Positions 54,418 through 62,298 of a stretch of 64,000 nucleotides of DNA are shown here, piece after piece (position 1 is the first letter of the stretch; each line of letters opens with the position of its first letter). The stretch comes from Bifidobacterium aquikefiri. Its GTDB lineage: Bacteria; Actinomycetota; Actinomycetes; Actinomycetales; Bifidobacteriaceae. A program made the position numbers and the translations under genes. Location of the stretch: positions 62,001 to 126,000 of the forward strand of contig NZ_MWXA01000003.1 in assembly GCF_002259795.1 (NCBI RefSeq), read 5' to 3'. The notes beneath the pieces are model-generated. The model saw nothing but the letters and a program-made list of their open reading frames with translations, ran no database searches and had not been told where the DNA came from.

Positions 54418-56829
54418 ATGGAAACACAGCTGCTGGGTGATCAGGCAGATGCCGGACAGAAAATTGCCACAGAAGGTCTGGAGAGCACGCTTCAGGTAGA
54501 GAAGCGCGATGGCAGAGTTGTCGATTTTGATGCAGTGAACATCGTCAATGCCGTTGTCTCGGCGTTCAAGGACGTCGATGTGCCGGTGGGACCTCAGGAG
54601 CACAAGACCATTGAAGAGATCGCATCTCAGGTTGAGTCCGAAATCCGTGACCGATATACCAAACCGGCAAAGATTGAAGACATTCAGAATCTGGTTGAGC
54701 ACGCACTGGTTAATGAGCATCTCTATGACATAGCTCGTTCCTATACTTCATACCGCCTCGATCGCGATATTTCGCGCTCACGAGCCACCGATGTCAATGA
54801 GGCAGTGAAAAGGCTCACCAGTCGAGATGAGACTCTTGTTCGAGAGAATGCGAATAAAGACAGCAACGTCTACGCAACCCAACGCGATTTGCTGGCCGGT
54901 GCCGTGAGCAAGGCCTCAGCCTTGAAAATGCTGCCCAAGGAGGTCTCCAATGCACACCTGAAAGGTGACATTCACTTCCATGATGCCGATTATTCGCCAT
55001 TTACCCCTATGACGAACTGCTCGTTGCCTGATTTTGGCGATATGCTTGCCCATGGCTTCGCTCTTGGCAATGCGATGATGGATTCGCCTAAGTCAATAGG
55101 CACCGCTACCACGCAGATCACGCAGATCATCAAGGACATCGCAGGCAGCCAATATGGAGGCCAGACCGTGAATCGCTGCGATGAAATGCTTGAACCTTAT
55201 GCAAAGCTTGACTACAACAAGAATCACGACATGGCACGCATGGTCATGCCAGACAACATGACCGATGAGGTTGCCGACACGATCATCGCAAATCTCAAGG
55301 AACGCGAGCCAAAGAGTCTGCATTTCGAGGATCGCGCCCCACTGCCTGCAGATGAGCCTTTTGACAAGAACGCATCACACGTTGAGCAGGCGCGCGAAAT
55401 CTATGCAAAGATTCTGACTCGTAAGAACATCTACGATGCCATGCAAACCATGGAATATCAGATCAACTCCAACCGTGTGAGCAACGGCCAGACACCGTTC
55501 GTCACCGTGGGATTCGGTTTGGGACTCTCATGGTTCGCTCGTGAGATTCAGCGTGCGATCTTCCTTGTCCGCATCCGTGGTCTTGGCAAGGAACGTCATA
55601 CCGCCATCTTCCCGAAGTTGGTGTACACCATCAAGCATGGTGTGAATGAAGACGACAAAGATCCGAATTATGATCTGAAGCAACTTGCCCTTGAATGCTC
55701 CACCAAGCGTATGTATCCCGATGTCGTCTTCTACGAGAACATCATCAAGATTACGGGATCGTTCAAGGCTCCCATGGGTTGCCGCAGTTTCCTGCAGGGG
55801 TGGAAAGACCCCAAGACGGGCAAGGATGTCGAGGATGGCCGTATGAACCTTGGTGTCGTGACGGTAAACATTCCGCGAATCGCTTTGGAATCTCATGGTG
55901 ACAAGGATCGCTTCTGGAAGATCTTCGATGAGCGCATGAGCACCGCACACCATGCATTGCAGTTCCGCATCATGCGCTGCAAGCAGGCGACACCCATCAA
56001 TGCTCCAACCTTGTTCGAATATGGTGCATTTGGCAGATTGAAGCCCGGCGACAACATCGATACGCTGTTCCGCAATAGCCGTAGCACGATTTCGCTCGGC
56101 TACATCGGATTGTACGAGGCAACGGCTGTCTTCTTTGGCAAGGACTGGATGAAGAACCATTCCTGGGATCCGGAGGGCAAGGAATTCGCATTAAGCATTG
56201 TGCGTCGCATGAATCAACTCTGCAAGCAGTGGGAGAAGTCCGAGCGTTATCACTATTCGGTATATTCGACACCTGCTGAAAGCCTCACCGATCGTTTTGC
56301 GCGTCTTGACAAGAAGAAGTTTGGAGTTGTTGAGGGCGTTACTGACCACGACTTCTATACCAACAGCTTCCACTACCCGGTGTGGCTGAGCCCAACGCCT
56401 ATGGAGAAGCTTGATTATGAGCGTGACTTCCCGTATTACGCAGCGGGTGGATTCATCAACTACTGCGAGTTCCCAACCTTGCAGCAGAACCCGAAGGCTC
56501 TCGAAGCGGTATGGAACTATGCGGCGAGCATCGGCATCGGCTATCTGGGCACGAATACGCCAATCGATCATTGCTTTGTATGTGGATTTGAAGGTGACTT
56601 TGAGCCTACGGAAGATGGTTTCAAGTGCCCTGAGTGTGGCAACAATGACCCGGCCAAGTGCAATGTTACCAAGCGCACATGCGGCTATCTCGGTAATCCA
56701 GTGCAGCGTCCGATGGTGCATGGACGTCACGAGGAGATTGCACACCGCGCCAAGCATATGGCAGGAGAAACAGGTCATGTTGTGCTTCAAGATGGCACAA
56801 CCAAGGAATGGTGGGAAGACGCAGAGTGA
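54418..56829 (+). CDS. nrdD: Anaerobic ribonucleoside-triphosphate reductase
   Basis: I use the ATG at 54418 (803 residues). An ATP-cone at about 25-115 (VEKRDGRVVDFDAVNIVNAVVSAF) precedes the glycyl-radical barrel. Landmarks include HDADYSPFTPMTNCSLPDF, the catalytic GCRSFLQGW, zinc-site pairs CFVCGFEGDF and CPECGNND and the glycyl-radical loop KRTCGYLGNPVQRPM. It makes deoxyribonucleotides without oxygen, fitting an anaerobic actinobacterium. It is followed by nrdG five bases later, under two NrdR boxes. Confidence 0.97.
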   Translation: METQLLGDQADAGQKIATEGLESTLQVEKRDGRVVDFDAVNIVNAVVSAFKDVDVPVGPQEHKTIEEIASQVESEIRDRYTKPAKIEDIQNLVEHALVNEHLYDIARSYTSYRLDRDISRSRATDVNEAVKRLTSRDETLVRENANKDSNVYATQRDLLAGAVSKASALKMLPKEVSNAHLKGDIHFHDADYSPFTPMTNCSLPDFGDMLAHGFALGNAMMDSPKSIGTATTQITQIIKDIAGSQYGGQTVNRCDEMLEPYAKLDYNKNHDMARMVMPDNMTDEVADTIIANLKEREPKSLHFEDRAPLPADEPFDKNASHVEQAREIYAKILTRKNIYDAMQTMEYQINSNRVSNGQTPFVTVGFGLGLSWFAREIQRAIFLVRIRGLGKERHTAIFPKLVYTIKHGVNEDDKDPNYDLKQLALECSTKRMYPDVVFYENIIKITGSFKAPMGCRSFLQGWKDPKTGKDVEDGRMNLGVVTVNIPRIALESHGDKDRFWKIFDERMSTAHHALQFRIMRCKQATPINAPTLFEYGAFGRLKPGDNIDTLFRNSRSTISLGYIGLYEATAVFFGKDWMKNHSWDPEGKEFALSIVRRMNQLCKQWEKSERYHYSVYSTPAESLTDRFARLDKKKFGVVEGVTDHDFYTNSFHYPVWLSPTPMEKLDYERDFPYYAAGGFINYCEFPTLQQNPKALEAVWNYAASIGIGYLGTNTPIDHCFVCGFEGDFEPTEDGFKCPECGNNDPAKCNVTKRTCGYLGNPVQRPMVHGRHEEIAHRAKHMAGETGHVVLQDGTTKEWWEDAE

Positions 56830-56834
56830 GCGCT

Positions 56835-57587
56835 ATGGACTCATTCACAACATCAGTAACAGATAAGCCAGGAACAGTCTTTCGACATGTGGCGCCCGGG
56901 AATCGCGATTTTGCTCGCGGTGAGTCCGGGCGTGGTCCTGGAGTGCCATGCAGAACCAGCAATAATCCCCAGGCTGGGCAATGGGATGGCCGCAAGATGA
57001 GCCAGATGATCGTTGCTGACTACAAGCGCTTTGTGGTGACCGATGGCGAAGGCATTCGCTGCTCCCTGTATGTGAGCGGGTGCCCATTTCATTGCGAAGG
57101 CTGCTGGAATTCATCCATTTGGGATTTTCGTGCTGGTAAGCCATATACGGCTGCACTTGAACGCCAAATTATGTCTGATCTGGCATTGCCATATGTTCAG
57201 GGCATTACATTCCTTGGTGGCGAGCCATTCCTGAATACGCCGATACTTAACCCACTGGCACGAAAGATTCGTGCGAAATTCGGCCATGACAAGGATATTT
57301 GGTCGTGGACGGGCTACACGTGGGAAGAGCTGCAACGCCCCGGGGAGACCCCAGACAAGGCCGAACTGCTCTCGTATTTGGATATTCTGGTTGATGGGCG
57401 CTTCATTCAGGCGGAAAAGAATCTGCTCCTGCAATTCAGGGGATCGACCAATCAGCGTGTCATTGATGTTCCGAAGTCGCTCGCAGATGGTCATATTGAC
57501 ATCTGGCCACGTTTGCACGACCAGAAGCGTTTCATCCCCGAAATGTACAACAAGGATCGTGCCGCCGGTGAAGGTGCAGCTTCGTAG
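56835..57587 (+). CDS. nrdG: Anaerobic ribonucleotide reductase-activating protein
   Basis: The ATG at 56835 gives 250 residues starting MDSFTTSVTDKPGTVFRHVAPGNRDF. The radical-SAM CX3CX2C motif is SGCPFHCEGCWN, with the glycine-rich strand ITFLGGEPFLNTP after it. It installs the glycyl radical on NrdD. The N-terminal extension of about 60 residues before the radical-SAM core is long for the family but typical, as I recall, of bifidobacterial NrdG. It begins five bases after nrdD and likely shares its transcript. Confidence 0.95.
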   Translation: MDSFTTSVTDKPGTVFRHVAPGNRDFARGESGRGPGVPCRTSNNPQAGQWDGRKMSQMIVADYKRFVVTDGEGIRCSLYVSGCPFHCEGCWNSSIWDFRAGKPYTAALERQIMSDLALPYVQGITFLGGEPFLNTPILNPLARKIRAKFGHDKDIWSWTGYTWEELQRPGETPDKAELLSYLDILVDGRFIQAEKNLLLQFRGSTNQRVIDVPKSLADGHIDIWPRLHDQKRFIPEMYNKDRAAGEGAAS

Positions 57588-57602
57588 CCGACTGTTTTGG
57601 CT

Positions 57603-57668
57603 ACGTTGTGCTTTGGAAGCCGTTTTTTGGACGAAATTCGCAAAAAAGCGGCTTCCAAAGCACAACGT
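57603..57668. repeat. Long inverted repeat between nrdG and gltX
   Basis: ACGTTGTGCTTTGGAAGCCG (57603-57622) pairs with 57649-57668, and a T-run on the left pairs with an A-run on the right (one bulged base). Stem about 26 bp, loop about 13. It could be a terminator for nrdDG, but no U-tract follows. It is in frame within an upstream extension of gltX, which I reject as coding. Confidence 0.7.
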
Positions 57669-57716
57669 GTGGGATTCGGTGCCCAGCAGTCCCGTTGCCG
57701 CGGCACAATGGGACGC

Positions 57717-59240
57717 ATGACTGATGATACAAATGATGGAAAAGTTGTGCTTCCTGAGCATGTGAGGGTGCGATTCTGCCCTTCGCCAACGGGGACACCG
57801 CATGTTGGCATGGTCCGTACGGCCTTGTTCAACTGGGCCGAGGCACGGCACACGCACGGAACATTTGTGTTCCGCATCGAAGATACCGATGCCGCACGCG
57901 ATACGCAGGAGAGTTTCGATCAGATTCTTGAAGCCCTGAAATGGTTGGGCATCGATTGGGATGAGGGCGTCGACGTTGGTGGACCAAACGGTCCGTACCT
58001 ACAATCCGAGCGTGGCGATATCTATGCAGATGTTGCGCAAAAGCTACTCAAAGCCGGTTATGCCTATGAATCCTATTCAACCTCGGAAGAGATCGAAGCG
58101 CGAAACATTGCCAATGGACGTCCGAAGGCTTTTGGCTATGACGGCTATGATCGCACACTCACTGATGAGCAACGTCAGGCATTCAGGGACGAAGGACGCA
58201 AGCCTGCATTGCGCATTCGCATGCCAGAGGAAGACATTGCCTTCAACGATCTGATTCGTGGTCGCATCGAGTTCAAGGCCGGTTCGGTTCCTGACTATGT
58301 GATTGTGCGTCCGAATGGAGACCCACTCTATACGCTTACCAACCCGGTTGATGATGCCATGATGAACATCAACGTCGTGTTACGAGGCGAGGACTTGCTC
58401 AGCTCGACACCACGCCAGATTGTGCTCTATCAATACCTAATAAAGCTCGGTATTGCCAAGGAGATGCCGCTCTTCGGACATATGCCATACGTCATGGGAC
58501 AAGGCAAAAAGAAGCTGTCGAAGCGCGATCCTGAATCGAATCTTTTCTTGCATCGCGAGCATGGCTTCATTCGCGAGGGACTGCTCAATTACCTAGCATT
58601 GCTTGGTTGGTCGATTGGTGCCGAACAAGATGTGTTCTCGATGGATGAGATGATCAAGCACTTCGATGTGCGTGATGTGAAGGCAAATCCGGCACACTTC
58701 GACATTGACAAGGCCATTGCGATTAACGCCGAGCATATTCGTATGCTTGAGCCGCAGGACTTCCTGAACCGTTCGGTGCCGTATCTGCATCGTGATGATG
58801 TGGTATCCGCAGACTCATGGGATGCGCTTACGACACGTGAACAGCGGATTTTGCACGCTGCGGCCCCTCTGGTGCAGACGCGAGTTCGGCTGTTGGGCGA
58901 GGTTTCTGGCATGGTCGGGAGTCTGCTGAGCAACGCAGGTTACATTGAGCCGGAAGCTGATGCGCGCAAGCAACTTAAGGCCAGCGCAGGAGAGGTGCTT
59001 GCCAAGGCGATCGAAGTTTTGGAGTCGGCATCGTCAGATGATTGGAAGACCGATACACTGCATGAGTTGCTTACCAAGGCTTTGGTCAATGAGGGCGGAT
59101 ACAAGCCAAGACTTGCCTTTGGCCCCATACGCGTGGCGGTTTCAGGTCGACGGGTTTCGCCGCCACTGTTCGAATCCATGGAGATAATCGGCAAGGATGT
59201 GACACTCGCAAGACTTCGTGGCTTGCAAAATCATCTCTGA
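57717..59240 (+). CDS. gltX: Glutamyl-tRNA synthetase
   Basis: The ATG at 57717 gives a 507-residue class I enzyme. The HIGH-equivalent is [11 protein letters not shown] (residues 22-32) and the KMSKS-equivalent is [43 protein letters not shown]-like [21 protein letters not shown] and the C-terminal anticodon-binding helices are standard. A start at 57597 would run through a hairpin and add non-conserved sequence, so I reject it. It is followed by tRNA-Glu and tRNA-Gln, and in actinobacteria it may also mischarge tRNA-Gln for GatCAB. Confidence 0.97.
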   Translation: MTDDTNDGKVVLPEHVRVRFCPSPTGTPHVGMVRTALFNWAEARHTHGTFVFRIEDTDAARDTQESFDQILEALKWLGIDWDEGVDVGGPNGPYLQSERGDIYADVAQKLLKAGYAYESYSTSEEIEARNIANGRPKAFGYDGYDRTLTDEQRQAFRDEGRKPALRIRMPEEDIAFNDLIRGRIEFKAGSVPDYVIVRPNGDPLYTLTNPVDDAMMNINVVLRGEDLLSSTPRQIVLYQYLIKLGIAKEMPLFGHMPYVMGQGKKKLSKRDPESNLFLHREHGFIREGLLNYLALLGWSIGAEQDVFSMDEMIKHFDVRDVKANPAHFDIDKAIAINAEHIRMLEPQDFLNRSVPYLHRDDVVSADSWDALTTREQRILHAAAPLVQTRVRLLGEVSGMVGSLLSNAGYIEPEADARKQLKASAGEVLAKAIEVLESASSDDWKTDTLHELLTKALVNEGGYKPRLAFGPIRVAVSGRRVSPPLFESMEIIGKDVTLARLRGLQNHL

Positions 59241-59359
59241 GCAGGTATATTTTTTATCCGCTGTGCTTTTTGCTGAGCTGTAGCGAATCCGTCGGTTTGC
59301 GAAGGTTTCGATTGCAGTTGCTGCGAAGTTCGGCGGATAATTGAATAATTATGGAATAC

Positions 59360-59432
59360 GCCCCCATCGTCTAGCGGCCTAGGACATCGCCCTCTCACGG
59401 CGGTAACACCGGTTCAAATCCGGTTGGGGGTA
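59360..59432 (+). tRNA. tRNA-Glu (anticodon CTC)
   Basis: 73 bases with acceptor GCCCCCA/TGGGGGT, anticodon loop CTCTCAC (CTC), T-arm CCGGTTCAAATCCGG. The CCA end is not encoded. It lies 119 bases after gltX. Confidence 0.95.
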
Positions 59433-59473
59433 CGTAGGCGTATTATCCACATTCGTGAGTGATTCGCTCATAT

Positions 59474-59545
59474 TGGGGTATGGTGTAATTGGCAACACGG
59501 CTGATTCTGGTTCAGTTGTTCTTGGTTCGAGTCCAGGTACCCCAG
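59474..59545 (+). tRNA. tRNA-Gln (anticodon CTG)
   Basis: 72 bases with acceptor TGGGGTA/TACCCCA, anticodon loop TTCTGGT (CTG), and T-loop GGTTCGAGTCC. CCA is not encoded. It is 41 bases after tRNA-Glu. Confidence 0.95.
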
Positions 59546-59556
59546 CAAATACAAAA

Positions 59557-59588
59557 CCCTACAGCCGCAAAGGCTGCGGGGCTTTTTC
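59557..59588 (+). terminator. Terminator after tRNA-Gln
   Basis: CCCTACAGCC and GGCTGCGGGG form a GC-rich stem with loop GCAAA, followed by CTTTTTC. A classical rho-independent terminator. Confidence 0.85.
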
Positions 59589-59655
59589 TTTGACCGCTGG
59601 CTTCTCCTGCGGGGTTACAGGCGGGTTATAGGGGTTATACGACAGAAAGTGTGTT

Positions 59656-59747
59656 CCCGTCATCTCGAGCGGAGCGTAGCGAGTCGAGAGATCTCAGCCT
59701 TGTGAGCATCGACAGCGGAGATCCCTCCGCTCGCTCGGGATGACGGG
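59656..59747. repeat. 92-bp GC-rich palindromic repeat (REP-like)
   Basis: CCCGTCATC (59656-59664) with the CGAGCGGAGCG that follows is complementary to the right end CTCGGGATGACGGG (to 59747). Sequences of the type CGTCATCCCGAGCG...GTCGAGGGATCTC are, as I recall, dispersed in gut actinobacterial genomes. It differs from the 103-bp family. It sits between the tRNA terminator and the HxlR gene. Confidence 0.65.
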
Positions 59748-59765
59748 AGAGAAGCATGGCATTCC

Positions 59766-60146
59766 TTATTGTTCCGAATCCGAGCATGTATCCGTCTGCG
59801 GTGGAAACAGCTGATCGAGAGAATGATAGAGGGCATTGAAAAGCTGGAGGCTTTGTTGGGCTATGGTCTTGCCTGGAACGGTCAGTTGGTATTCGATTGA
59901 TTCATGTGATGCGCTTTTCACGATGAGTCCGTCATCCAGCAGCAGTGTCAGCGTGGACGAGAGCATCCGGTCGCTAATCCCGCCGACATGCTCTCGCAAC
60001 GTTGAGAACCTTGCCGGAGCATCCAGTAATGTTGCCAAAACAAGGAAACTCCATCTTCGGGTCACATCATTGAGCAGCTTTCGTGAAGGGCATGCCCCGG
60101 AAAATACGTTGTAATGGCTGCTGGTTCCTTGAGTCTGATTGCACAT
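59766..60146 (-). CDS. HxlR-family winged-helix regulator
   Basis: The 126-residue protein shows CPSRKLLNDVTRRWSFLVLATLLDAP, RFSTLREHVGGISDRMLSSTLTLLLDDGLIVKS and YQLTVPGKTI, the HxlR pattern. The Cys in SGACPSRK is the conserved position that senses redox or aldehydes in some members (HypR, YodB). It is divergent from the F420-reductase-like gene and a double operator lies between them. I infer that it represses its neighbour and itself. Confidence 0.9.
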   Translation of the reverse strand: MCNQTQGTSSHYNVFSGACPSRKLLNDVTRRWSFLVLATLLDAPARFSTLREHVGGISDRMLSSTLTLLLDDGLIVKSASHESIEYQLTVPGKTIAQQSLQLFNALYHSLDQLFPPQTDTCSDSEQ

Positions 60147-60177
60147 AGTTTCAACTGTAGCTGAAAACAGAGATGTG

Positions 60178-60209
60178 CTAACATTACGTTAGTACTAACA
60201 CAATGTTAG
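60178..60209. promoter_or_regulatory. Double CTAAC-N5-GTTAG operator
   Basis: CTAACATTACGTTAG (60178-60192) and CTAACACAATGTTAG (60195-60209) are two copies of CTAAC-N5-GTTAG separated by two bases, and the whole is a 32-bp near-perfect palindrome around GTTAGTACTAAC. It is placed between divergent hxlR-type and dehydrogenase genes. Binding by HxlR is inferred. Confidence 0.75.
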
Positions 60210-60266
60210 TGCAATTCAGTGAGGCGATACCTCGTTGACAACATCATTGAAAGCGAAGGAATGATC

Positions 60267-60845
60267 ATGGCACATGCGACAGTCTTTGGAAAAGGCAATA
60301 TGGGTTCTGCGATTGCGAAGCTCTTTGAGTCAGCACAGTATTCGGTACAGGTGCTCGACAGCTCAGCTTCAGCGGACGAAAACATTACGGGCGAGATCGT
60401 GGTTTTGGCTGTTCCATATGCCGCATTGTCCACTATCGTCGACAAATTTGGCAAGCAGCTGAAAGGACTGACCGTTGTAGACATTACCAATCCCGTTGAT
60501 TTCTCGACCATGGATTCGCTCCTTCCTGCGCCGGACAGTTCCGCCGCAGCCGAGCTTGCTGATATCCTCCCGGATTCGAAGGTCATCAAGGCCTTCAACA
60601 CCAACTTTGTCGGATCTCTGGTTTCTGCAAAGGTTGGTGATAATCAGACAACGGTGCTGATCGCCGGGGATGACGAAGAAGCTAAGAATGAGCTGGCCAC
60701 GGTCGTGAAGCAGGCAGGGCTGGATGCAGTCGATGCAGGTTCGCTCAAGCGGGCACGCGAGCTCGAATCCTTCGGTTTCCTGCAATTGGCCTTGGCTGTA
60801 TCCGGGAAGCTTTCTTTCAACGGCGGCTTCGCGGTGCTCAAATAA
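60267..60845 (+). CDS. F420-reductase-like NAD(P)-binding protein
   Basis: The ATG at 60267 has GAAGGA upstream and gives 192 residues; an ATG at 60261 is too close to that site. AHATVFGKGNMGSAIAKLFESAQYSVQVLDSS is the Rossmann core, EIVVLAVPYAAL follows, and VIKAFNTNFVGSL and TVLIAGDDEEAK are found in NADPH:F420 oxidoreductase-like and related proteins. Bifidobacteria are not known to me as F420 users, so it is probably a small NADPH-dependent reductase under HxlR control. Divergent from the HxlR gene. Confidence 0.85.
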   Translation: MAHATVFGKGNMGSAIAKLFESAQYSVQVLDSSASADENITGEIVVLAVPYAALSTIVDKFGKQLKGLTVVDITNPVDFSTMDSLLPAPDSSAAAELADILPDSKVIKAFNTNFVGSLVSAKVGDNQTTVLIAGDDEEAKNELATVVKQAGLDAVDAGSLKRARELESFGFLQLALAVSGKLSFNGGFAVLK

Positions 60846-60876
60846 CAATCATGCCCTACGATTTTCTTAGCGTATG

Positions 60877-60921
60877 AAGTCGTGAGCCACAATGATTTTC
60901 ATGAGTTGTGCCTCACGGCTT
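60877..60921. terminator. Hairpin between convergent genes
   Basis: AAGTCGTGAGCCACAA (60877-60892) pairs with TTGTGCCTCACGGCTT (60906-60921) with two mismatches. It lies after the dehydrogenase and before the convergent hydrolase gene; probable bidirectional terminator, no U-tract. Confidence 0.5.
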
Positions 60922-61042
60922 GTTGCATGCGCACGCGAGCTCGAATTTAGCTGTTGGGTGATTGAGCTCAAGAGATGCGTGAAAATATGTGCACCTGCGT
61001 AAAGCATCGGTGTTGCGGCGAGACCGTCCGTGCCGACGAAGG

Positions 61043-61828
61043 TTATTGCTCGCCGATGCCATCGAGCCAGCGCTGGAAGAGAGCCCTGACTGTGTCCGGA
61101 TGCTCCACATGGATGTTATGCCCCGCTTTCGGGATGCACACAAAGGTGCCTTCGTGCACCGATTCGTAGAGGTGAAAGGCATCCTTGTACCCAACCATCG
61201 AGTCGTGTTGCCCCGTGATGATCATGACCGGCTCATGGTAGTCACTCAGATATGATTCCGGTGAGCGATCGAGCGAGGGGTGATTCATCACCGCTTCAAC
61301 GGCCGGATTCTTTGCGTTTGCAACGAGCCCCGTATAGATATAGCGGCGGAATGCCTCGAAGCTTTCTGCGCTGTATATGACTGCGGTGGTTTTATAAGCT
61401 TGCAATTCGTCTTGTGTTGCCGAATCGGGAAGGTCGGACATATGGTATGCGACCTTCTTCGCCAAGTTGCGTCTTTCCTGTGCGGGAACGGTTTCGGGAG
61501 CCAGAAGAAACATGGATGTGATCTGACTGCCATACTGCGCCGCAAGTGCGGATGCCAGCAGGCCACCGAACGAGTAGCCAACGATGGCGAATCGTCTGGC
61601 GCGGAATTCCTCGTCAATGTATGCGGTGAGCCGTGTCAGAATATCTTGTGCGCACGTGATTTTCGTGTCGTCCCTGGTCGCACCCAGACCGGGAAGATCA
61701 ATGTAATAGCGCTCCCATTGACCGGTTTCGGGAAGAAAATCCTCGAAGGGGAGTAGCGAGCGATGGTCCAATGGAAAGCCATGAAGCATAAGAAGTGGAA
61801 AGCCGTGACCAATTTTCTGTACAAACAT
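61043..61828 (-). CDS. Alpha/beta hydrolase
   Basis: The 261-residue protein shows the oxyanion-hole HGFPLDHRSL, YIDLPGLGATRDD, the nucleophile elbow VGYSFGGLLASA (Ser), the acid region ITGQHDSMVGY and the catalytic His in GHNIHVEHPD. It is an alpha/beta fold enzyme of the esterase or epoxide-hydrolase-like kind, without a signal sequence. The substrate is unknown. It is convergent with the F420-reductase-like gene. Confidence 0.9.
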   Translation of the reverse strand: MFVQKIGHGFPLLMLHGFPLDHRSLLPFEDFLPETGQWERYYIDLPGLGATRDDTKITCAQDILTRLTAYIDEEFRARRFAIVGYSFGGLLASALAAQYGSQITSMFLLAPETVPAQERRNLAKKVAYHMSDLPDSATQDELQAYKTTAVIYSAESFEAFRRYIYTGLVANAKNPAVEAVMNHPSLDRSPESYLSDYHEPVMIITGQHDSMVGYKDAFHLYESVHEGTFVCIPKAGHNIHVEHPDTVRALFQRWLDGIGEQ

Positions 61829-61883
61829 GATTTTCCTTCCAAACGTGGCGGATCAGCTCGATTCGGCGGCTCAATCCAAGAGC

Positions 61884-61924
61884 AGAACATGTAACGTCAT
61901 TTGTAATGTCACATCACATGTTCT
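61884..61924. promoter_or_regulatory. Inverted repeat upstream of the hydrolase gene
   Basis: AGAACATGT (61884-61892) and ACATGTTCT (61916-61924) are perfect 9-base inverted repeats 23 bases apart, with GTAACGTCAT and TGTAATGTCAC between them, about 60 bases upstream of the hydrolase start. Possible operator; nothing else supports it. Confidence 0.35.
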
Positions 61925-62298
61925 GGAATGATGCGCATCAACCATTCCGACCCAAGGCAACCAGCTTATCCTGCACATTGGGCAATTGATGTCGTGGCTT
62001 GCAAGAAGCAATTGATGTGGTGCGTGACAATGCCGTCTCTGATTGCCCCGGTTGTGAACGATTTATTGGTACTATCAAAGTAATCTTTCAGCTTGCGCCA
62101 TTGAAAGAATGCCCATAGTGATGTGGGAATGTCGGTGAGGGGAATTGCAGTGCAGGAATTTCACAGCCCATCATGGCCTCGGACGGTTTCAGGGTATTGA
62201 GGACGGCGGTGCCAATTATTGGGGAATGACGCTGTTTGAGTCTTTGCCATATTCCACACTCGCATGGGTATAGGGGAACCATGGAGAGAGGGAAAAAC
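61925..62298. other. Intergenic region, no gene seen
   Basis: This stretch of about 370 bases separates divergent genes. Open frames here lack a ribosome binding site or are shadows. It must hold the promoter of the next gene; no repeat or hairpin of note. Confidence 0.5.

Noticed and set aside
57597-57716. Upstream in-frame extension of gltX
   Set aside because: It would translate through the long hairpin and adds residues without counterpart in the family.
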